From Rhizobium sp. 18055 (GTDB lineage Bacteria > Pseudomonadota > Alphaproteobacteria > Rhizobiales > Rhizobiaceae), in the NCBI RefSeq assembly GCF_902706285.1, contig NZ_CACSKD010000015.1:1-64000 (forward strand): a stretch of 64,000 nucleotides of DNA, written 5' to 3'. A program made the position numbers and the translations under genes. The stretch's first letter is position 1. The number at the start of each line of letters is the position of its first letter. The notes under the pieces are model-generated. The model had not been told where the DNA came from. It ran no database searches and worked only from the letters and a program-made list of their open reading frames with translations. This document shows, in pieces, positions 7,673 through 14,411 of this stretch.

Positions 7673-8008
7673 TTACGTCATCGATTGCAGGAGGAGCAGC
7701 CAATCATCGCAATCCAGCTGATTGTATTCATCGACCGCCAAGCCGCACAGATATGTGCACCGCAGCCTGACCTCTTCCATGGAGGCTGGACGCTTTGTCA
7801 TCATTTCGCGGCATGCGTTACGCTCTTCGTGTCGGGCGCGGCTCCACATGGAAACCGTCTCGTCATGCTCGGGATCGCCAATCTCTAACGCAAGGCGACG
7901 CCTTGTAAGATAGGCGACTTCCATTTGATACTGGCGATGTCTCTCTACGGCCGTCTTCATTCCCGGGCTTTGACGTGGGATCTTGTTACCGCCTTCTGCT
8001 TTGTTCAT
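7673..8008 (-). CDS. Small hypothetical protein
   Basis: The 111-residue frame has a good start (ATG at 8008, with GGGGGAG upstream) and a protein-like composition rich in charged residues, e.g. VERHRQYQMEVAYLTRRRLALEI and EERNACREMMTKRPASMEEVRLRC. It appears cytosolic and mainly alpha-helical. I do not recognise the family. An in-frame start at 8143 would add 45 residues without a ribosome-binding site and was rejected. Confidence 0.55.
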   Translation of the reverse strand: MNKAEGGNKIPRQSPGMKTAVERHRQYQMEVAYLTRRRLALEIGDPEHDETVSMWSRARHEERNACREMMTKRPASMEEVRLRCTYLCGLAVDEYNQLDCDDWLLLLQSMT

Positions 8009-8024
8009 ATCCGCTCCCCCTGCG

Positions 8025-8264
8025 TCAGTCGACCTGGTTGACCTGGTCTGGCCTCGCTCCTTTCCGGAGAAACGGAGGACTATCTGGGGAAATGAAAAGA
8101 CGATCTTCGTCCTCCAAATGAGATGACAGGCGCGGAGCCGCAATCGCCTGTAGACCTAGCTCATTGACGAGGGAGAAGCGGGCTGTCCAAACCGTTTGGG
8201 TATACAGTCCATCACTATTGAAGGTTATTATTGGGTAGTGCGTCTTCCATGGTCCTAAGATCAT
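8025..8264 (-). CDS. Possible small hypothetical protein
   Basis: A 79-codon frame starts at an ATG preceded by AGGAAG. It begins MILGPWKTHYPIITFNSDG and ends with a polar, proline-rich tail. It ends 16 bases before the ribosome-binding region of the next small gene, so the two could be co-transcribed. The protein is not recognised and could be a chance frame. Between 8265 and 8769 one more weak minus-strand frame (8404-8745, GTG start) is seen, also unrecognised. Confidence 0.3.
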   Translation of the reverse strand: MILGPWKTHYPIITFNSDGLYTQTVWTARFSLVNELGLQAIAAPRLSSHLEDEDRLFISPDSPPFLRKGARPDQVNQVD

Positions 8265-8769
8265 TAACTCGCTTCCTCATGTAGCCGCCACTGTGTCGCA
8301 ACGCGAAATGGCAAGTCGCTCGGCCTCTTGGGATCGACCGAGCGGAATACAACAGAATTGATAGGGACCTTGATCCCGACGGAGCAAAGGTCTTGACCGA
8401 GCCTTAATCCAGCTCAACCCCCATAGCCGCGAATTTAGGCAAATACAGCCACGACGGGAACAACCTTGAGTATTGAAATTTGTTCATCTTGGGGCAAACG
8501 CCCACAATTCTTTCTTCGTCCACGCCACCTGCCAACACCTTAGAAAGGTTCAAGAGAATGCTTGGTGGCGGAAGAGGGAAGGGCAAATCTTTTGCTTCGT
8601 AGCCGGCAAAATCCGGCCATGTTTCTGTCTGATCCAGGTGCCGAGGGATCCCGGGCAGTGAGACACGGCCCGAAATCGGGTGCCGCTGCCCGTTTGTGCG
8701 CTTCAACAATGACGCAAACGACAATTGCCTGGTGCTGAGGAGCACCCATCCCTTTGGAGTCCTAAATTA

Positions 8770-9090
8770 CTAATCGCTCGACTTTTTGGAAACAAGATTA
8801 AACAACAGCGCTATCACATCCGTGCTATAAACCTGTTCGCCGTCCCTCTCGTAGCTGGTGTTGGCAACGCGCGACTCGACGTAGACCACATCCCCGGCAA
8901 CGACATTATTGGAAATCCAGTCTGCTTGCGCTTTGTCCAAGACTGTAATTTGAACCCAGTCCGTAGCGGTCTTCCGCTCGCCATCGGACAGCCAGTCCCG
9001 GTTGGCGGCAACGTTGACTTTAAGGACATTCTTCAGGGGGATAATCTGGCCCACATGACCGAGGATGGTATGGCGATTGATTGCGCGCAT
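8770..9090 (-). CDS. ssb: Plasmid single-stranded DNA-binding protein
   Basis: The 106-residue protein has the OB-fold pattern of bacterial Ssb proteins: an N-terminal strand with GHVGQIIPL, then VNVAANRDWLSDGERKTATDWVQITVLDKAQADWI and VVYVESRVANTSYERDGEQVYSTDVIA. It lacks the long flexible tail and acidic tip that recruit partners in chromosomal Ssb, which suggests a transfer-specific role in coating DNA during conjugation. It follows a small hypothetical gene by 33 bases and may share its promoter. Confidence 0.85.
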   Translation of the reverse strand: MRAINRHTILGHVGQIIPLKNVLKVNVAANRDWLSDGERKTATDWVQITVLDKAQADWISNNVVAGDVVYVESRVANTSYERDGEQVYSTDVIALLFNLVSKKSSD

Positions 9091-9123
9091 GGATATGCAC
9101 CTTTCTTTTCGTTTAAAAGCCGG

Positions 9124-9525
9124 CTATCTGTTCAACTCGAACCAGTGGCGTTCGCTCTGGCCGGATGTGTCATTCTTAATGTCGAAAAAGTAGGGTTCCT
9201 GGCGATGCGGTCGAGGGAGAGTGATGGTCTGTATGCATTGTCGATCGCTCTCACGGCCGAAGTGATTGAACCCGTCATTGCAAGTGTCGATTGTCTTGAC
9301 GCAGAGATCCGGGTCGCGGTTGATTCCGCCGGCGCCGCGATTACTGTAACCGACGCGAAAATCAGCCGGGCACTCCCCGTATTGCTCATAACCGGGAACA
9401 TCCGTGCCCCCTCCGGGCAGGTGGGCCAGGAAAATCCCGGTCGGCGCATTGCGGCTATAAGCTTTGTCATCGGTGGGTGGCAGGCAGGCACACCTCTCCA
9501 GGAGGGATTGGATGAAGCCGCGCAT
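9124..9525 (-). CDS. Hypothetical protein upstream of ssb
   Basis: The 133-residue frame starts at an ATG (9525) with a GAGG-type ribosome-binding site and ends 33 bases before ssb. It contains MRGFIQSLLERCACLPP and a middle rich in Gly, Pro and Asp with several Cys. The strand carries competing frames of similar length, so the assignment rests on the start signal and operon position. I do not recognise the family. It diverges from the HTH gene at 9680, and operator copy C lies in the shared upstream region. Confidence 0.45.
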   Translation of the reverse strand: MRGFIQSLLERCACLPPTDDKAYSRNAPTGIFLAHLPGGGTDVPGYEQYGECPADFRVGYSNRGAGGINRDPDLCVKTIDTCNDGFNHFGRESDRQCIQTITLPRPHRQEPYFFDIKNDTSGQSERHWFELNR

Positions 9526-9600
9526 AGCAGGACCTCGCAGCCCCATTCGCTTGCCATTCCGTGGTGAGCGTGCATGATCAATGATATGGAGGAAACGAAG

Positions 9601-9675
9601 ATGAACATTGGAAATCGTGGGATCTGTCGCATTGGCAACTCCGATATGAAATGCTCTGCCGTTAGTTATAAATAA
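9601..9675 (+). CDS. 24-residue leader peptide ORF before the first HTH gene
   Basis: An ATG at 9601 follows a strong GGAGG with eight-base spacing and opens a 24-codon frame ending in TAA at 9673-9675, four bases before the ATG of the HTH gene at 9680. That HTH gene has no ribosome-binding site of its own, so reinitiation after this leader would explain its translation. The last codons coincide with operator copy C. Whether the peptide itself matters is unknown. Confidence 0.4.
   Translation: MNIGNRGICRIGNSDMKCSAVSYK
9662..9675. promoter_or_regulatory. Conjugation operator, copy C
   Basis: TTAGTTATAAATAA differs from the consensus at one position. It ends four bases before the HTH start codon at 9680, and it also lies between that gene and the divergent ssb unit. 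Autoregulation by the HTH protein is the natural guess. Confidence 0.55.
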
Positions 9676-9679
9676 TTCC

Positions 9680-9976
9680 ATGATGACAAACAAGAAGAGA
9701 CGCGTAGAAACAGAGCTAGGTGTTTTGATGATCCGCAACATGGCAACCGTCATGGAGCGGCAACGCGAAGCGCGTGGCATGGGAAAGGTTGAATTCGCAA
9801 AATATTGCGGCATTACCGCCCCCAGTTACCTGACTTTCCTCGATGGCACTGCCAATCCGACGCTCTACATGATTACCCGCATTTCTGATGCGTTGAGCGT
9901 CACTGTTCACGAGCTTCTCTTCGGCCACTCCCGTGAAGGCAGCAAGAAAACCAGGGTTGCGCCTGAATCTGATTAG
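9680..9976 (+). CDS. Small Xre-type helix-turn-helix regulator 1
   Basis: The 98-residue protein carries a Cro/C1-type HTH (RQREARGMGKVEFAKYCGITAPSYLTFLDGTANPTLYMITRISDALSV, residues about 29-76). It is a paralogue of the next gene: both share the pattern ER...R.G..K..FAK...I..PSY......G.ANPTL. Conserved length before the HTH supports the ATG at 9680 despite the missing ribosome-binding site. Together with its neighbour it probably controls the transfer genes through the palindromes found upstream of both. The direct target is inferred. Confidence 0.75.
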   Translation: MMTNKKRRVETELGVLMIRNMATVMERQREARGMGKVEFAKYCGITAPSYLTFLDGTANPTLYMITRISDALSVTVHELLFGHSREGSKKTRVAPESD

Positions 9977-9986
9977 TTATACCTAA
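9973..9986. promoter_or_regulatory. Conjugation operator, copy D
   Basis: TTAGTTATACCTAA differs from the consensus at one position and is flanked by further symmetric bases (ATTAG...CTAAT). It overlaps the stop codon of HTH 1 and lies 23 bases upstream of HTH 2, whose GGAGG ribosome-binding site follows. It could give HTH 2 its own regulated promoter. Confidence 0.55.
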
Positions 9987-10009
9987 TTCCCAATGCAAGG
10001 AGGCTGCAT

Positions 10010-10321
10010 ATGGGTAGGCGAGCCGATGATGAGCGCTCGATCAGACAGGCGCAGGCGTTGCTAAAGCAACTTGCCGAGGCTCTGGAAAAAGAGCGCATCA
10101 GAAGAGGCCTGACCAAGACAGCCTTTGCGAAATTCCTTGCGATTTCGCCACCCTCATACATGGCATGGAGAACAGGCGCGGCAAATCCAACACTTCTTAC
10201 AATCGCGCGCGTCGTCGATCGCCTTGGATCGGACGATGTTTGCCTCAAGACCCTCGTAGGCAATTATAATCACGATGGGCAGCATGTTACCGCCCCTGCC
10301 TGCAGGGGGAGTACGCCATGA
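10010..10321 (+). CDS. Small Xre-type helix-turn-helix regulator 2
   Basis: The 103-residue protein is a paralogue of the preceding gene, with an HTH in LEKERIRRGLTKTAFAKFLAISPPSYMAWRTGAANPTLLTIARVVDRL. It has a strong ribosome-binding site (AAGGAGG). Its last codons overlap the ATG of the secreted-protein gene that follows, so they are co-expressed. Two related regulators side by side could form heterodimers or act in opposition at the same operators. The role in transfer control is inferred from operator positions. Confidence 0.75.
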   Translation: MGRRADDERSIRQAQALLKQLAEALEKERIRRGLTKTAFAKFLAISPPSYMAWRTGAANPTLLTIARVVDRLGSDDVCLKTLVGNYNHDGQHVTAPACRGSTP

Positions 10322-10761
10322 AGCACGCAAGCTCATCGATCGTCTGCGCGTCTCTGTTCTTGTTCCTGAACGCACCTCAGGCACAATCTCAATCTGGCAA
10401 TCCGATGTGGACATCGGGATACACATGGGAGTGCCGAGCTGTCTCGCGAATGCTTTGCGAGCGCGACGGGAAGTGTTCAGCCGCTGCCATCGAAACCGCA
10501 TCCGTTCTATTGGACTACCAGAAGAGTGTCGTCTCAATAGCTGGGAAAACGATCAAGATCCGCAGACATTTCGCTCAAACCATTGCAGGCAGTCCGCTAC
10601 AGGCCGAGGTCAAAATCGAACTGGAAGATAACACCGTTATCTGGCTGACTGCGGTAGATGCCAGCAGGGTGTATTCCATGGCGTGGATCGGCGCACTGAT
10701 TGAACAGAAGTCGGGGGTAGTCCTGACGGAAACAGAGAGTCTTGCCTGCCTTCCGTCATGA
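10318..10761 (+). CDS. Secreted hypothetical protein
   Basis: The 147-residue protein has a Sec signal peptide (basic start, hydrophobic SSIVCASLFLFLNA, cleavage near AQS) and three Cys after it, so it is probably periplasmic with a disulfide. No domain is recognised. The ATG overlaps the stop of HTH 2 by four bases, which ties it to the regulator pair and so to the transfer regulon. Confidence 0.65.
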   Translation: MKHASSSIVCASLFLFLNAPQAQSQSGNPMWTSGYTWECRAVSRMLCERDGKCSAAAIETASVLLDYQKSVVSIAGKTIKIRRHFAQTIAGSPLQAEVKIELEDNTVIWLTAVDASRVYSMAWIGALIEQKSGVVLTETESLACLPS

Positions 10762-10870
10762 AATGAGTGTTACGCACGGTGGCTTCCCCCAGACGTGACA
10801 GATCATCCCAAGGAACGCGGACCCGATCAGCACCCCGGAATTCTGGCTTTGGCGTTACGCCGAGGAGGCC

Positions 10871-11674
10871 TTAGGTCGCGATGATTCGTCGAAACGCTTC
10901 TTTCTCAGGATAATCCTTGATCATTGGCCGCGGTCGTTCATCAAGAACGCCGCTTCTCGAAGCGGAGGCTGTGACTATTGTATATGTATCATTCGTGGGG
11001 CGCAGATTTTTGAGGGGGTCCGCCGGGGGAGGGGAAGAGATCGCCTCACCTCGTTGCGACCTGGTTTTTTTAAAGACTGCCAGCCATTTGCACCACGCGC
11101 TGGAGATGATGCGGATCGTATTCGGCAAATTTCGTTGGCCGCGCCGCCGATTCTCGACGACGGTGATCAGTCCCAACTCAGCGGCTTCCCGCAATGCATA
11201 TCTGGCAATCGTGCAGCCCACGCCCGCACGCCCAGCGAGTTCCGCAAGTGACAGGTTGGATCTGCCAAACCTCAAAACAGTCTCAGCGACAATCGCCAGG
11301 ACCGCCAATTTGCTGACCGTAAAATCTCGGGCGATGCAAGGCGGGATCGGGCATGATTTCGCAAGCATTCGCCGACGCGCCCAGCTCGCCGCCCGGCATC
11401 GGTCGGGGATGACGGGCCGTTGGCGCGGCGCAAAGCGCGTTGTCTGACGCGCAGACTGCAACGCCGCGATGTATTTGCAGGCGTTGGATGCGAGGCTACG
11501 CCTGCAATTTTCAATTACCGGCGCAAGATAGGCCATCTCCTGATCAAGAAGCAGGCCTTCACCGTGAAGCACCCAGGCGGACTTGGCGTATTCGTCTATT
11601 TGTCCCTGACTGCTGGCGTTGAGAAGGCGCGCCAATAGGTTCGGCCCCAGCGCCGCAATTTCGCTTGTAAGCAT
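10871..11674 (-). CDS. Winged-helix regulator, RctA-like
   Basis: The 267-residue protein has a winged helix-turn-helix in its second half (LSLAELAGRAGVGCTIARYALREAAELGLITVVENRRRGQRNLPNTIRIISSAWCKWL), the pattern of rhizobial plasmid regulators such as RctA, which represses virB genes in Rhizobium. The N-terminal half is helical and basic. I prefer the ATG at 11674 (GGAG ten bases upstream) to a TTG at 11743. Its leader carries operator copy E and, on the opposite strand, a structured RNA candidate. The RctA equivalence is tentative; repression of the adjacent T4SS is inferred from context. Confidence 0.6.
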   Translation of the reverse strand: MLTSEIAALGPNLLARLLNASSQGQIDEYAKSAWVLHGEGLLLDQEMAYLAPVIENCRRSLASNACKYIAALQSARQTTRFAPRQRPVIPDRCRAASWARRRMLAKSCPIPPCIARDFTVSKLAVLAIVAETVLRFGRSNLSLAELAGRAGVGCTIARYALREAAELGLITVVENRRRGQRNLPNTIRIISSAWCKWLAVFKKTRSQRGEAISSPPPADPLKNLRPTNDTYTIVTASASRSGVLDERPRPMIKDYPEKEAFRRIIAT

Positions 11675-11771
11675 CCAATTCTCTCCGATCAAATTGAGTG
11701 GCTGGAGAGGGGCGGGGGCAAAGACATACGTCTCCCGTGGCAAGAATTGACTTGCGACTGGATCATTTTTG

Positions 11772-11850
11772 TGCGATGAAAAACTTGCTACGGTTTTTTC
11801 ATTGCATCGAACTTCGGTTCGCCACCCGCCTCTCGAGGCGGGTTTTTGGT
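11772..11850 (+). ncRNA. Candidate small antisense RNA with three hairpins and a terminator
   Basis: The plus strand carries in order: ATGAAAAA (11776-11783) pairing with TTTTTCAT (11795-11802); CGAAC-TTCG-GTTCG (11808-11821), a five-base stem with a UUCG tetraloop; and an intrinsic terminator, CCCGCCT (11825-11831) with AGGCGGG (11836-11842) followed by TTTTT. No plus-strand gene ends here, so the terminator must serve a short RNA. A possible -35 box, TTGACT, is at 11747. The RNA would be complementary to the leader of the winged-helix gene transcribed from near 11907, so it is a candidate antisense regulator of that gene. Confidence 0.5.
11825..11847 (+). terminator. Strong intrinsic terminator
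   Basis: CCCGCCT, a CTCG loop, AGGCGGG and five Ts form a canonical intrinsic terminator on the plus strand. It closes the RNA candidate described at 11772-11850. Confidence 0.8.
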
Positions 11851-11906
11851 TTTAGGGCATATGATTCTCCTTCACTTTGAATTGCGGAGTAAAGACCGAT
11901 CGGTAA

Positions 11907-11920
11907 TTAGATACAACTAA
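11907..11920. promoter_or_regulatory. Conjugation operator, copy E (upstream of winged-helix gene)
   Basis: TTAGATACAACTAA differs from the consensus at two positions and is flanked by AA and TT that extend the symmetry. It lies about 230 bases upstream of the winged-helix start codon. Confidence 0.5.
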
Positions 11921-11956
11921 TTTCTTCGGCGCGAACTTCCCGTTGCAAACCTGCGC

Positions 11957-12475
11957 TTAACGGGAATTGAGAAGCATCTGGACAGGGTGCTGGAAACGCC
12001 CCGACCACAGCCCGGCCTTACCGGAGCGGGCGGTCATCTCTGCGACGAGATAGGCTTTGCTGACAGGCTCCCCGGTCGGATAAACCGCCGCGAAAGAGCT
12101 GCCGGTCGAAATCAGCGCCGTTCCAACATCGATGTTGTTGCCATTGAGATTCGCGGCGCAGACGACGAATGTCGCTTGATCTTTGGCCTTGCCGATAGGC
12201 TGGCAAGCAACCGTTTCCGTCAGCAATAATGCAGCGAGGGGCGCCATCGATCGTGCACCACAATCGGACGAGACCCCGTCAGCCGCAACGAACTCACTGC
12301 CGCGCAAACATGACTGCACGCCATACAAGCGATAGCGCTGACCCTGATAGGACCACGTATCGCCGGTCTCGATTTCGACCGAAGACGGAAAGGCAATCGT
12401 CTCTTCTGCAGCCAGATGACCAATGGGGATTATGTTGGCGAGGATGGCGACCATCCAGGGGCGAAGGTGGGTCAA
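11957..12475 (-). CDS. Secreted thermonuclease-like (SNase-fold) protein
   Basis: The 172-residue protein has a signal peptide (MVAILANIIPIGHLAAEE) and a staphylococcal-nuclease-like body: YRLYGVQSCLRGSEF, CGARSMAPLAALLLTETVACQPIG, then DVGTALISTGSSFAAVYPTGEPVSKAYLVAEMTARSGKAGLW. The segment that is usually GIDAPE reads GVQSCL, so the usual catalytic Glu seems to be missing and the protein may be inactive or act differently. Related proteins occur near rhizobial T4SS loci. The start is a TTG overlapping the upstream stop; an ATG at 12454 is possible. Confidence 0.65.
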   Translation of the reverse strand: MTHLRPWMVAILANIIPIGHLAAEETIAFPSSVEIETGDTWSYQGQRYRLYGVQSCLRGSEFVAADGVSSDCGARSMAPLAALLLTETVACQPIGKAKDQATFVVCAANLNGNNIDVGTALISTGSSFAAVYPTGEPVSKAYLVAEMTARSGKAGLWSGRFQHPVQMLLNSR

Positions 12476-13077
12476 GGCTGAACATCCGATCCCGACAGAT
12501 TCTGAGAATGAAGGAGATCCGGCCGTCTGGATGCGCCTCCGTCTGTCTTCCCGATACTGGCCAACCCCAGAAAGACCATTGCATCATCGTCGTTGACGAC
12601 CATGAGGGGGTCGGAATTTTTACCGCCGACAAGGGCGAAGCAGGACGATGGATCCGGTTCCTTTCGCAAGGAGCGAAGAACCAGTGTCTTGCAAAGAATG
12701 ACCGATGCCCGGCGATTATAGATCGCGCCCATGTAGTCAGCTGCGGCTTTCTCGCAGGCCCACCTTTGCTTCCTGTTGTAGGTGACTTCCTTTTGCGGGC
12801 ACTCTACAAGCCCCCGCAATGAAATTGCATATCCGCCGATAGTGCGCCGGCTGGCGCCATTGATGACGACTGGCTCGGTCAAAGCCTTCACGTCCCTGGC
12901 GACAAGCTTTCCCTCAGCGTCGTATCGCTCGAAAATGAAAACACGTTCCGATGCCCCCGCAAACTGATGCAGGTAACCGATCGACGGTTCGCTGAAGGGA
13001 CTTGGCGCCTCCTGCGCGCGTGTTTCGCACCAAAAAGTCGTAGAGAGCAAGACCAATACGAGTTTGAATTTCTCCAT
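12472..13077 (-). CDS. Secreted hypothetical protein, possibly a diverged SNase-like partner
   Basis: The 201-residue protein has a signal peptide (KLVLVLLSTTFWCETRAQ). The middle (YAISLRGLVECPQ, RWACEKAAADYMGAIYNRRASVILC) resembles the pattern of its downstream neighbour, the SNase-like protein, with paired Cys and a helix rich in Ala, but no catalytic set is visible. The stop overlaps the next start, so the two periplasmic proteins are made together. It diverges from virB1, with operator copy F between them. The family is uncertain. Confidence 0.55.
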   Translation of the reverse strand: MEKFKLVLVLLSTTFWCETRAQEAPSPFSEPSIGYLHQFAGASERVFIFERYDAEGKLVARDVKALTEPVVINGASRRTIGGYAISLRGLVECPQKEVTYNRKQRWACEKAAADYMGAIYNRRASVILCKTLVLRSLRKEPDPSSCFALVGGKNSDPLMVVNDDDAMVFLGLASIGKTDGGASRRPDLLHSQNLSGSDVQP

Positions 13078-13121
13078 CGAGTGTACCGTCCATTGCTGAT
13101 TGACAGGATAAGCGAATAAAA

Positions 13122-13135
13122 TTAGTTGTAATTAA
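13122..13135. promoter_or_regulatory. Conjugation operator, copy F (virB1 / secreted-protein divergent promoter)
   Basis: TTAGTTGTAATTAA differs from the consensus at two positions. It lies 33 bases before virB1 and 44 bases before the divergent secreted-protein gene, so one bound protein could control both the T4SS operon and the SNase-like pair. Confidence 0.55.
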
Positions 13136-13168
13136 TTGTTGCTGTCGAAACAACCGTGGACACCGCAG

Positions 13169-13726
13169 ATGAAAGTACCAACACTCTTCCTCGTTTACGC
13201 GATGTGCTCGGGGACTGCGTTTGCATGCGCACCCGTGCCGCCCAACGAAGTCGCCGAGATGGTGAAGGCGATCGCCGAGGAAGAAGGCCTAGACAGCAGC
13301 CTTGCGCTTGCCGTTGCGAGCGTTGAGAGCAGCATGGGATCGCATCAGATTTCCGATGCCGGTGCAGAAGGCATCATGCAGCTGATGCCATCTACGGCCG
13401 CCGATTACGGCGTGACCGATCGCTGCGACGCACGATCGAATATTCAGGCCGGGATCCGCTACCTCATTAAGCTCTATAGCGAGTTTGATGATCCGCTCCT
13501 CATGCTGGCGGCCTATAACGCCGGACCGGCAAGGGTCTACGAAAGGGGCGGCGTCCCGGAGTTCACCGAGACTGCAAACTACATCGTCAAGGTCATGAAC
13601 CGATGGAAGCTCACGGCGAAGCTCGAGGCTCACCAGCCAAGCCATAACGATGAAGATACTACGACAGCGTCGGTCGTTCCCGAACACTCGCCATGGCGCG
13701 ACGCACATGTCTGGAGCGCGGAGTGA
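13169..13726 (+). CDS. virB1: VirB1 lytic transglycosylase
   Basis: The 185-residue protein has a signal peptide ending near AFACA and a soluble lytic transglycosylase domain: VKAIAEEEGLDSSLALAVASVESSMG with the catalytic Glu in the ES motif (about residue 53), GIMQLMP, and LAAYNAGPARVYERGG. VirB1 opens peptidoglycan so that the secretion channel can be built. I chose the ATG at 13169; the TTG eleven codons upstream lies within the operator and lacks a ribosome-binding site. It is the first gene of the virB operon. Confidence 0.92.
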   Translation: MKVPTLFLVYAMCSGTAFACAPVPPNEVAEMVKAIAEEEGLDSSLALAVASVESSMGSHQISDAGAEGIMQLMPSTAADYGVTDRCDARSNIQAGIRYLIKLYSEFDDPLLMLAAYNAGPARVYERGGVPEFTETANYIVKVMNRWKLTAKLEAHQPSHNDEDTTTASVVPEHSPWRDAHVWSAE

Positions 13727-13794
13727 AAGCCATGGCGGCGCCGGCGCTGCCTATCCACAAGCCAATTGCCCATAGACAAGGAACGAGTTGCATC

Positions 13795-14121
13795 ATGACA
13801 AAACCGTCCACATCAATGTTCACTCGCAACGGACACGGGATCGCTTTGACGTTATTGACCGTATCGGTCGTGGCATTGGCGCCAGATCTCGCGTTCGCGC
13901 AGTCGGCGGCTCCGGTCGAGGGCATTCTCGATTGGTTTGTCGGGGTCCTGCAGGGCAGCGTGGCTCGCTCGGTTGCGATTATTGCCGTTTGCTTTCTTGG
14001 CTTCCTCTTCTTATCCGGACGTATGGCCTGGCAGATGGCCTTCTCGATCATCATCGGTATTGCCATCATCTTCGGCGCCGCCGAACTGGTCGATGCAATG
14101 AAATCGTCGGCAGGCGTATGA
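13795..14121 (+). CDS. virB2: VirB2 major pilin
   Basis: The 108-residue prepilin has a long signal peptide (to about AFAQS) and a mature part with two hydrophobic helices (VARSVAIIAVCFLGFLFLSG and MAWQMAFSIIIGIAIIFGAAELVDAM), as in VirB2/TrbC pilins. Mature subunits line the conjugative pilus. The ATG at 13795 is preceded by AAGGAA. Its last codon overlaps the virB3 start. Confidence 0.9.
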   Translation: MTKPSTSMFTRNGHGIALTLLTVSVVALAPDLAFAQSAAPVEGILDWFVGVLQGSVARSVAIIAVCFLGFLFLSGRMAWQMAFSIIIGIAIIFGAAELVDAMKSSAGV

Positions 14122-14411
14122 TGAGTGACGACGTCCCTGATGTCGAACCGCTGATCCTGCCGTTGACCCGGCCCCCCATGTATTTCGGCGTCGATATCGT
14201 CGTGTTCGTGGTCAACGGCTTGGTGGGGATCGTCCTGTTCATCGCCACCTCCAACTTCCTGGCACCGCTGGTTGTTCTCCCGGTCCATTTCGTAGGTGTC
14301 TATCTCTGCCAGCGTGACGTGCACATCGTCCGCGTTGCCCAGGTCTACCTTGCAACGCGTCGAGCGATCAGGAATCGTCGTTTCTGGCGAGCAGTGAGCT
14401 ACAGCCCATGA
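14118..14411 (+). CDS. virB3: VirB3 inner-membrane component
   Basis: The 97-residue protein has the VirB3 layout: a short N-terminus with PLTRPPMYFGV, two adjacent membrane helices (VVFVVNGLVGIVLFIA and FLAPLVVLPVHFVGVYLC), and a C-terminal basic tail. It works with VirB4 in pilus assembly. The start overlaps the virB2 stop (ATGATGA; 14121 is an alternative), and the stop overlaps the virB4 start. Confidence 0.9.
   Translation: MMSDDVPDVEPLILPLTRPPMYFGVDIVVFVVNGLVGIVLFIATSNFLAPLVVLPVHFVGVYLCQRDVHIVRVAQVYLATRRAIRNRRFWRAVSYSP

Noticed and set aside
8404..8745. 113-codon minus-strand frame with a GTG start
   Set aside because: Weak start signal and no recognised features; it may be real but cannot be supported.
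8725..9567. A 280-codon plus-strand frame over ssb
   Set aside because: The minus strand encodes a recognisable Ssb; the plus frame has no family features and is antisense.
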